Positions 58,198 through 64,000 of a DNA stretch of 64,000 nucleotides are shown piece after piece. A program made the translations under genes and the position numbers. Each line of letters begins with the position of its first letter. Positions within the stretch are counted from its first letter, which is position 1. The notes under the pieces were generated by a model. That model was given only the letters and a program-made list of their open reading frames with translations. It searched no databases and was not told the origin of the DNA. Source of the DNA: an uncultured Paracoccaceae bacterium (lineage in GTDB: Bacteria > Pseudomonadota > Alphaproteobacteria > Rhodobacterales > Rhodobacteraceae); NCBI GenBank assembly GCA_913062865.1, contig CAJXWO010000003.1, positions 1 to 64,000 of the forward strand. The letters are read 5' to 3'.

Positions 58198-59403
58198 ATG
58201 GGCGATGTCGTCGTGATCGGGGCCGGGCAGGCCGGGGCATCCACCGTCGCGCGGCTGCGCGCCAAAGGGCATACGGGCAGGATCACCCTGATCGGGGAAG
58301 AGCCGGTGCCCCCCTACCAGCGCCCGCCGTTATCCAAGGCCTATCTGCTGGGCGAAATGGCCGAAGAACGGCTCTATCTCCGCCCGGAAAGCTTCTATGC
58401 CGAGAATGGGATCGAGCTGCACACCGGCGAAACGGTGGTGGCCATCGACCGCACCGACAAGAAGGTGATCGCGGGCGGCACCTCGGTACCCTATGACGAT
58501 CTGGTGCTCTGTACCGGGTCGGTCCCCCGCCGTCTGCCAGGCGCCATCGGCGGAGAGCTGGCGGGCGTGCATGTCGTCCGGACCCTGCGTCATGTCGACC
58601 AGATGGCCCCCGCCTGCACCGAAGGCGCGCGTGTTCTGGTCGTGGGTGGGGGCTATATCGGGCTCGAAGCGGCGGCGGTCTGTGCCAAGCTGGGGATGCA
58701 GGTCACGCTGGTGGAGATGGCCGACCGCATCCTTCAGCGCGTCGCGGCGCCCGAGACCTCGGACTACTTCCGCGACTTGCACCGATCCCATGGCGTCGAT
58801 CTGCGCGAGGGCGTGGGCCTCGAGACGCTGTTGGGCGACACGCGCGTGACCGGCGCGCGTTTGACCGACGGCACCGAGCTTGATCTGGACATGGTGATCG
58901 TGGGCATCGGCATCTCGCCCGCCACCAGCCTGGCCGAGGCCGCGGGCATTGTCATCGACAACGGCATCGCGGTCGATGCGCAGGGCCGCACCTCGGACCC
59001 GTCGATCTGGGCTGCGGGCGATTGCGCATCGCTGCCCTACAAGGGTGTCCGCATCCGGCTGGAAAGCGTGCAGAACGCCATCGACCAGGCAGAATGCGTG
59101 GCCGACAACATCCTTGGCGCGGATCGCGATTATGATCCCAAGCCCTGGTTCTGGTCCGATCAGTATGACGTGAAACTGCAGATCGCCGGTCTGAACCTCG
59201 GTTATGACCGGATCGTTGTCCGCGACGGGGGCGAGGCGCGATCGCATTTCTACTATACCGGAGACAGGTTGCTTGCGGTGGACAGCATGAACGACCCGCG
59301 CGCCTACATGGTCGGCAAGCGCCTGATCGAGGCGGGCAAATCGGCTGATCCGGCCGTGCTGGCCGATGCGTCGGCCGACCTGAAACCGCTTCTCAAAGCG
59401 TGA
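58198..59403 (+). CDS. FAD-dependent NAD(P)H-ferredoxin/rubredoxin-type oxidoreductase
   Basis: The ATG at 58198 with CTGGAGAG upstream gives MGDVVVIGAGQAGASTVARLRAKG, 401 residues. FAD binding is shown by VVIGAGQAGAS and the later SIWAAGDCASLP; NAD(P) binding is at VLVVGGGYIGLEAAAVCAKLGMQ. The C-terminal reductase domain has RIRLESVQNAIDQAE. This is the architecture of ferredoxin or rhodocoxin reductases and AIF-like proteins. Its redox partner is not in the window. It overlaps rsmD by 4 bp. Confidence 0.93.
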   Translation: MGDVVVIGAGQAGASTVARLRAKGHTGRITLIGEEPVPPYQRPPLSKAYLLGEMAEERLYLRPESFYAENGIELHTGETVVAIDRTDKKVIAGGTSVPYDDLVLCTGSVPRRLPGAIGGELAGVHVVRTLRHVDQMAPACTEGARVLVVGGGYIGLEAAAVCAKLGMQVTLVEMADRILQRVAAPETSDYFRDLHRSHGVDLREGVGLETLLGDTRVTGARLTDGTELDLDMVIVGIGISPATSLAEAAGIVIDNGIAVDAQGRTSDPSIWAAGDCASLPYKGVRIRLESVQNAIDQAECVADNILGADRDYDPKPWFWSDQYDVKLQIAGLNLGYDRIVVRDGGEARSHFYYTGDRLLAVDSMNDPRAYMVGKRLIEAGKSADPAVLADASADLKPLLKA

Positions 59404-59966
59404 GGATCGTCGGCGGGCGCTTTCGGGGCCACGCCCTGGCCGCTGTGGGCAAGGGCGATGCCGGGGCCCATCTGCGCCCCACGACGGACCGTGTGCGCGA
59501 AAGCCTGTTCAACATCCTCATGGGTGGCCGCTTCGGAGACCCGATCACCGGCGCGCGGGTGCTCGACCTTTTCGCTGGCACCGGCGCCCTCGGGCTCGAG
59601 GCGATGTCGAGAGGTGCGGACCATGTGACCTTTGTCGATGACGGGCGCGCGGCACAGTCTCTGATCCAGCAGAACACGCGGATTTGCCGGGCACAGTCAG
59701 AGACGCGGTTGATCCGTCGCGATGCACGCAAACTGCCCGGGAATGATGCAGAACCTTGTGATCTGATCTTTCTCGATCCGCCCTATGGTAAGGCGTTGGG
59801 CGAGGCCGCACTTGCCACCGCCGAAACGGGTGGGTGGCTCGCGCCCGGCGCCCTGATCGTGTGGGAGGACAGCGCGCCAATCACGGTGCCCGATGGCTTT
59901 GCCGCTTTGGACAGCCGCCGTTACGGGGACACGACGATCACGCTGCTGGAATATGATCCGGACTAG
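59400..59966 (+). CDS. rsmD: 16S rRNA m2G966 methyltransferase RsmD
   Basis: Methylates G966 of 16S rRNA. It is 188 residues with MRIVGGRFRGHALAAV at the N-terminus, RPTTDRVRESLFNIL, the SAM-binding LDLFAGTGALGLEAMSRGA and the catalytic DLIFLDPPYGK. The GTG start overlaps the reductase stop (GTGA). Its stop overlaps the stop of the convergent small gene in a CTAG. Confidence 0.96.
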   Translation: MRIVGGRFRGHALAAVGKGDAGAHLRPTTDRVRESLFNILMGGRFGDPITGARVLDLFAGTGALGLEAMSRGADHVTFVDDGRAAQSLIQQNTRICRAQSETRLIRRDARKLPGNDAEPCDLIFLDPPYGKALGEAALATAETGGWLAPGALIVWEDSAPITVPDGFAALDSRRYGDTTITLLEYDPD

Positions 59967-60142
59967 CCCAGGAGCGGCGGTTTCGGCGGAAGGCAAACAC
60001 CCAGCTCGGCCCGCCATTCGGTGCCGTAGGGGCAGCCCAGCGGCCCCTGGTCGTCATAAGGACACATGCCGTTCCCCAGAACAGGCGCGGCAAGCCAGAA
60101 CAGGGCCAGAATGCCGGCCGCACAGCGTGACTTTATCGGCAT
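59963..60142 (-). CDS. Small exported cysteine-rich protein (59 residues)
   Basis: Starting at MPIKSRCAAGILALFWLAAPVLGNGM (60142) gives a Sec signal peptide, with cleavage likely after VLG, and a mature part of about 35 residues with three cysteines: MCPYDDQGPLGCPYGTEW then LGVCLPPKPPLLG. The C-x3-5-G-x-x-W...C pattern recalls tiny chitin-binding-like (CBM14-type) exported proteins of Rhodobacteraceae, but no function can be stated. It is real by its signal peptide and codon pattern, though not proven. Confidence 0.6.
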   Translation of the reverse strand: MPIKSRCAAGILALFWLAAPVLGNGMCPYDDQGPLGCPYGTEWRAELGVCLPPKPPLLG

Positions 60143-60218
60143 ACCGATCCCTCCTGCGCGCAATGTTGCCTGAAAGGCTAGCGAGCCATTGGCACAAGGC
60201 AAGATGGAAGGCTGTTTT

Positions 60219-60295
60219 TGGCGACCCCGGCAGGATTCGAACCTGCATCCTGCCCCTTAGGAGGGGGCTGCTCTATCCAGTTGAGCCACGGGGCC
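60219..60295 (-). tRNA. tRNA-Arg (anticodon CCT)
   Basis: On the minus strand the 77-nt gene starts GGCCCCG and ends CGGGGTC-G-CCA (encoded CCA). The acceptor stem pairs with one G-T. The D arm is GCTC...GAGC, the anticodon loop CTCCTAA gives CCT (reads AGG), and the T arm is GCAGG-TTCGAAT-CCTGC. Confidence 0.97.
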
Positions 60296-60428
60296 ACGCC
60301 TGTCTTTCATAGCGGTGTTTTCCCGCCATGTCAGCCGCTTGAGGCCGCAGCCGTCGCGGTTCTGGGCATTGCGCAGCGAAGCCGCTTCGCGCTAGGTTTT
60401 CCACAGCCTGAGCGAAAGGACCCTCCCC

Positions 60429-61454
60429 TTGGCCAACACCGACAAACGCCCCCTGACCCTGCGCGACGTGTCAGAGGCGTCCGGCGTGTCCGAGATGACC
60501 GTAAGCCGCGTGTTGCGCAACCGGGGCGACGTGTCCGCCGCGACCCGTGATCGGGTGCTCGAGGCCGCGAAGAAACTGGGCTACGTGCCCAACAAGATCG
60601 CGGGCGCGCTGGCCAGCCAGCGGGTGAACCTGGTCGCGGTCATCATCCCGTCCATGTCCAACATGGTGTTTCCCGAGGTCATGACCGGGATCAGTCACGT
60701 GCTCGAGGAAACCGACCTTCAACCGGTTGTGGGCGTCACCGACTATTCCCCGGAAAAGGAAGAGCGCGTTCTCTACGAGATGCTGTCGTGGCGGCCATCG
60801 GGCGTGATCATTGCGGGGCTTGAACACTCCGATGCCGCCCAGGCAATGTTGCAGGCGGCAGGTATTCCCGTGGTCGAGATCATGGATGTGGACGGCACGC
60901 CCGTCGATGCGATGATCGGCATCAGCCACCGGCGCGCAGGCCGGGTGATGGCGCAGGAGATCCTGAAACAAGGGTATCGCCGCATCGGCTTTTTGGGCAC
61001 CAAGATGCCGCTCGATCATCGCGCTCGCAAACGCTTCGAAGGCCTGACCGAGGCCCTGGCCAAGGCCGGGGTCGAGGTCGCGGACCAGGAGTTCTACTCG
61101 GGCGGCTCCGCGCTTGCCAAGGGTCGCGAGATGACCGAGGCAATGCTGGCGCGTACGCCAGATCTCGATTTTCTGTATTATTCGAACGACATGATCGGGG
61201 CGGGCGGGCTGCTTTACCTGCTGGAAAAAGGGTATGATATCCCCCGCCAGATCGGCCTTGCGGGCTTCAACGGGGTTGAGCTTTTGCAAGGCCTGCCGCG
61301 GCAACTTGCCACGATGGATGCCTGCCGTGCGGATATCGGGCGGATGGCCGCAGAGGTCATCGTGAAACTGACCGAAGATCCCGAGGCCGAGGTCGATCGC
61401 CGGATCGAACTGACCCCGCGGATCAGCCACGGGGACACGTTGCTGCGCCGCTAG
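60429..61454 (+). CDS. LacI family transcriptional regulator (GntR/gluconate-operon type)
   Basis: 341-residue repressor with an N-terminal LacI helix-turn-helix (LTLRDVSEASGVSEMTVSRVLRNRGDVS, then RDRVLEAAKKLGYVPNKIAGALAS) and a periplasmic-binding-protein-like effector domain (RIGFLGTKMPLDHRARKRFEGLTEAL; VYYSNDMIGAGGLLYLLE-type segment). The start is TTG at 60429, with AAGGA about 9 nt upstream. Sequence resembles the gluconate-repressor branch, but no sugar genes are adjacent, so its ligand and targets are unknown. It lies between two minus-strand tRNA genes. Confidence 0.9.
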   Translation: MANTDKRPLTLRDVSEASGVSEMTVSRVLRNRGDVSAATRDRVLEAAKKLGYVPNKIAGALASQRVNLVAVIIPSMSNMVFPEVMTGISHVLEETDLQPVVGVTDYSPEKEERVLYEMLSWRPSGVIIAGLEHSDAAQAMLQAAGIPVVEIMDVDGTPVDAMIGISHRRAGRVMAQEILKQGYRRIGFLGTKMPLDHRARKRFEGLTEALAKAGVEVADQEFYSGGSALAKGREMTEAMLARTPDLDFLYYSNDMIGAGGLLYLLEKGYDIPRQIGLAGFNGVELLQGLPRQLATMDACRADIGRMAAEVIVKLTEDPEAEVDRRIELTPRISHGDTLLRR

Positions 61455-61493
61455 GGCCTGGTACCGGGCCGCTCGCCATACTGTGGTGAAAAT

Positions 61494-61570
61494 GGTCGGA
61501 GTGAGAGGATTCGAACCTCCGGCCCCTGCCTCCCGAAGACAGTGCTCTACCAGGCTGAGCTACACTCCGA
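61494..61570 (-). tRNA. tRNA-Pro (anticodon CGG)
   Basis: 77-nt gene on the minus strand with acceptor CGGAGTG...CACTCCG-A-CCA (CCA encoded), D arm AGCTCAGCCTGGTAGAGC, anticodon stem CTGTC/GGCAG with loop TTCGGGA giving CGG, and T arm CGGAGG-TTCGAAT-CCTC. Confidence 0.97.
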
Positions 61571-61615
61571 CCGTGGCGCGCGGGATAGCCTGTGCGCTGC
61601 GCTTTGGCAAGTCCC

Positions 61616-62569
61616 TCATTGGTGGTCGGGCGCGACCTTGGGATCGTTGGGCAGACGCGCGTAGGTGCCTGTGTTGATACGGCCGCGGGCCCGCAGGACA
61701 GGGCGGGTCGTCGAGGCTCCGGGCTGCTGTTCGCGGAGCACGATGTAAAGACCCGAACCGATGATGATGGCCGCCCCGAGAGCTGTCCCGAGGTCGAGGC
61801 GTTCGTCGAAGAACAGTGCCCCGTACAGCGCAGCCCACAGGATCTGCGAATACTGCATAGGGGCCACGACCCCGGCCTCGCCGGCCTTGTAAGCCCAGAT
61901 CACCATCAGACCGGCCGAGAACGCCATGACGGCCAATGCGGCCAGACCCAGAAGATGGGTGATGGGCATGGGTTCGTAGACGAAGGGCAAAAGCGCGCCC
62001 ATGATCGCGAAATTGGCCAGTAACGGATAGAGCATCAGCACGACATTGCGTTCGTCCGGGCCGATCTTGCGCACGATGATCGAGGCAAAGGCGCTGCCCA
62101 CCGCCGCCCCCAGTGCCGCAAGGTGACCGAGCGAAAGATCTGCCGTGCCCGGACGCAGCACGACGATGACCCCGGCCAATCCCACGATCACCGCGATCCA
62201 GCGCCGAAGGCGCACCCGCTCCCCCAGGATCGGAATCGACAGCACTGTGATCAGAAGCGGTGTGGCGAACAGGATCGCGTAGACCTGCGCCAACGGAAGG
62301 GTCGAGAAGGCGTAGAAGGCTGCCGTTGCAGTCACGACGATGGACAACGTCCTGAGTGTCACCCACCAAGGATGGACCGGGCGCAGATGACCCGGCTCCG
62401 CATCGCCGATCAGCATCACCGAAACCAGCGGGAAGCCGAACAGCACGCTGAAGAATACGATCTGGAAGGGGCTGTAGGACGCGCCCAGGAACTTGACGAT
62501 CACGTCATGGGCCGCGAACACACCGAATGCCGCCAGGGCGAGAAGCGCGCCTTTCAGGTTTCCGCTCAT
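61616..62569 (-). CDS. EamA/DMT family transporter
   Basis: 317-residue permease starting MSGNLKGALLALAAFGVFAAHDVIVKFL (62569). It has ten hydrophobic segments in two EamA repeats (first to about 150, second from LGHLAALGAAVGSAFASIIV), ending in a charged tail. Segments such as AAFYAFSTLPLAQVYAILFATPLLITVLS and APMQYSQILWAALYGALFFDE are typical of the drug/metabolite transporter group. The substrate is unknown. Confidence 0.9.
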   Translation of the reverse strand: MSGNLKGALLALAAFGVFAAHDVIVKFLGASYSPFQIVFFSVLFGFPLVSVMLIGDAEPGHLRPVHPWWVTLRTLSIVVTATAAFYAFSTLPLAQVYAILFATPLLITVLSIPILGERVRLRRWIAVIVGLAGVIVVLRPGTADLSLGHLAALGAAVGSAFASIIVRKIGPDERNVVLMLYPLLANFAIMGALLPFVYEPMPITHLLGLAALAVMAFSAGLMVIWAYKAGEAGVVAPMQYSQILWAALYGALFFDERLDLGTALGAAIIIGSGLYIVLREQQPGASTTRPVLRARGRINTGTYARLPNDPKVAPDHQ

Positions 62570-62640
62570 GTGTGACTGTCCCGTTCCATTTGTTAGCGAT
62601 ACCACCAGCCGGTCGCGCCCATGGCAAGGGGGGCACAAGA

Positions 62641-62669
62641 AAAAAGGGTCCAGCCAGGCCGGACCCTTT
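62641..62669 (-). terminator. Terminator of leuB
   Basis: On the minus strand AAAGGGTCC...GGACCCTTT forms a stem of at least 9 bp, followed by TTTTCTTG. It lies 23 bp after the leuB stop codon and before the EamA gene. Confidence 0.88.
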
Positions 62670-62691
62670 GCACCGAACCGAGACGCGTGTG

Positions 62692-63795
62692 TCAGAGGCT
62701 CGCGTCAAGCGCCGCCAGAACCGCGTCGCCCATCTGCGAGGTGGTCGCGGGCGTCGCCCCTTCGACATTCAACAGGTCCGCGGTGCGCACGCCGTCGGCC
62801 AGCACCTGTTCCACGGCTTCTTCCAGCCGGGTCGCCTCGTCGCCCAGGTCGAAGGAATAGCGCAGCGCCATGGCAAGGCTCAGGATGCAGGCGCAGGGGT
62901 TGGCCTTGCCCTGACCGGCGATGTCGGGCGCCGAACCATGGACGGGCTCGTACAGCGCCTTGGGCCGGCCGTTCTCCATCGGCTTGCCCAGAGAGGCCGA
63001 AGGCAGCATGCCGAGCGACCCGGTCAGCATCGCGGCAAGGTCCGACAAGAGATCGCCAAAGAGGTTGTCGGTCACGATCACATCGAACTGCTTGGGCCAG
63101 CGGGTCAGCTGCATCGCGCCCGCGTCGGCATACATGTGGCTCAGTTCGACCTCGGGATAATCCTTGCCCACCTCGGTCACGACCTCGCGCCACAGGATGC
63201 CCGATTCCATGACATTGGCCTTTTCCATGGAACAGAGCTTCTTGTTGCGCTTCATCGCCAGGTCGAAGGCTGAACGGGCGACGCGGTCGATCTCGCTTTC
63301 GGTATAGCGCTGGGTGTTGATGCCCACGCGTTCGTTGCCCTCTTCGATGATCCCGCGCGGTTCGCCGAAATAGACGCCGCTTGTCAGTTCGCGCACGATC
63401 ATGATGTCGAGCCCCGACACCACGTCCTTTTTGAGCGAGCTGAAATCGGAGAGTGCGTCAAAGCACTGTGCCGGGCGCAGGTTGGCGAACAGGTCCATTT
63501 CCTTGCGCAGGCGCAGAAGACCACGTTCGGGCTTCACGCTGAAATCGAGTGCGTCGTATTTCGGCCCGCCCACGGCGCCCAGCAGCACCGCGTCGACCTC
63601 TTGGGCCTTTGCCATCGTGTCGTCATGCAGCGGCGTGCCATGGGCATCGTAGGCCGCGCCGCCCACCAGATCCTCGCTCACGTCGAAACGGATGCCGCGC
63701 TTGGTTCCGAACCAGTCGATGATGCGCGACACCTCGGTCATGACCTCGGGGCCGATGCCGTCACCGGGGAGGATGAGAAGCGATGGGTTTGCCAT
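62692..63795 (-). CDS. leuB: 3-isopropylmalate dehydrogenase
   Basis: Oxidative decarboxylation of 3-isopropylmalate in leucine synthesis. The 367 residues begin [22 protein letters not shown] and contain [20 protein letters not shown], the [15 protein letters not shown] catalytic loop, the [30 protein letters not shown] metal site and [20 protein letters not shown]. Other leu genes are not nearby on this side; a LysR-type gene lies upstream on the same strand. Confidence 0.98.
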   Translation of the reverse strand: MANPSLLILPGDGIGPEVMTEVSRIIDWFGTKRGIRFDVSEDLVGGAAYDAHGTPLHDDTMAKAQEVDAVLLGAVGGPKYDALDFSVKPERGLLRLRKEMDLFANLRPAQCFDALSDFSSLKKDVVSGLDIMIVRELTSGVYFGEPRGIIEEGNERVGINTQRYTESEIDRVARSAFDLAMKRNKKLCSMEKANVMESGILWREVVTEVGKDYPEVELSHMYADAGAMQLTRWPKQFDVIVTDNLFGDLLSDLAAMLTGSLGMLPSASLGKPMENGRPKALYEPVHGSAPDIAGQGKANPCACILSLAMALRYSFDLGDEATRLEEAVEQVLADGVRTADLLNVEGATPATTSQMGDAVLAALDASL

Positions 63796-63856
63796 GATGC
63801 ACTGTCCTTTGGGCGATCTGTGATTGCAGGACGCCTACCCATTGCCGCGGGGGTGG

Positions 63857-64000
63857 TCAAGAAACCAGCGGGTCAAGGCCCTCGGCCAGGATGCGCCAGA
63901 CACGCTTGATCCTGGGCGTGTGGTAAAGCTCCTCATGGGCCGCCAGCCAGACGGGCAGGCTGGGGATGTCCATGTCGGGCAGCACCTCTTCGATCTCGGG
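63857..64000 (-). CDS. C-terminal end of a LysR-type regulator (partial)
   Basis: The last 47 codons of a gene that continues beyond the window: EIEEVLPDMDIPSLPVWLAAHEELYHTPRIKRVWRILAEGLDPL and a stop at 63857. The LPVWLAAHEEL..TPRIKRVWxxLAE pattern is the end of many LysR effector domains. The family call rests on this short piece only. Confidence 0.6.
   Translation of the reverse strand, partial: PEIEEVLPDMDIPSLPVWLAAHEELYHTPRIKRVWRILAEGLDPLVS

Overview
The window looks like a chromosomal segment from an alphaproteobacterium of the Rhodobacteraceae (Roseobacter-type). The evidence is the high GC content with very dense coding, and several gene neighbourhoods I know from that group: rho-mnmE-mnmG-rsmG-parA-parB facing maf-aroE-coaE-dnaQ-secB, the regB-senC-regA redox locus, addB-addA with murU-amgK-tsaE, and hrcA-grpE next to rph-rdgB-hemW. 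No phage, insertion sequence, CRISPR array, integrase or toxin island is visible. The content is almost entirely vertically inherited core genome.

Layout. 1-8.6 kb: the N-terminal two thirds of a malic enzyme (maeB), diverging from mutS; then grpE and hrcA on the minus strand, diverging from rph-rdgB-hemW. 8.6-15.4 kb: a minus-strand run (in transcription order) of rho, mnmE, mnmG, rsmG, parA, parB, with two perfect 16-bp parS palindromes embedded in the first codons of mnmG and rsmG. 15.4-15.96 kb: the only gene-free stretch longer than 300 bp. It is AT-rich, carries DnaA-box-like sequences and a long inverted repeat, and is the best candidate for the replication origin. 15.96-22.2 kb: maf-aroE-coaE-dnaQ, secB and fxsA on the other strand, then a tim44-like gene, mltA and an Smr gene in an overlapping run. 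22-27 kb: an MFS permease, a lipoprotein hydrolase, hslU/hslV and trxA. 27-37 kb: a tight minus-strand run of PAS protein, tsaE, amgK, murU, addB and addA, covering recombinational repair, peptidoglycan recycling and tRNA modification. 37-41 kb: regB/senC/regA, an acetyltransferase and an HD hydrolase. 41-47.5 kb: ahcY, a DUF2853 protein, a possible small RNA, rmuC-mutL and an orphan puuD.

47.7-54.6 kb: a persulfide-dioxygenase-like enzyme with a rhodanese, glnK-amtB behind a candidate sigma-54 promoter, a class A penicillin-binding protein, and mlaA-mlaC. 54.8-60.1 kb: an overlapping ridA / glycerophosphodiesterase / FemAB-like / pterin dehydratase run, a peroxiredoxin facing away from an FAD reductase, rsmD, and a tiny exported cysteine-rich protein. 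60.2-64 kb: tRNA-Arg(CCT), a LacI regulator, tRNA-Pro(CGG), an EamA permease, leuB and the tail of a LysR regulator.

Functionally the segment combines chromosome replication and segregation (candidate oriC, parABS, dnaQ), DNA repair (mutS, mutL, addAB, rmuC), protein quality control (hrcA/grpE, hslUV, secB, trxA), envelope maintenance (PBP, mltA, murU/amgK, mlaA/mlaC) and nitrogen/redox/sulfur sensing. I see no strikingly alien system. The most useful leads are the candidate oriC with its internal structure, the coding-embedded parS pair, a candidate sRNA between the DUF2853 gene and rmuC, tandem palindromes inside hslVU, and the 59-residue exported protein.
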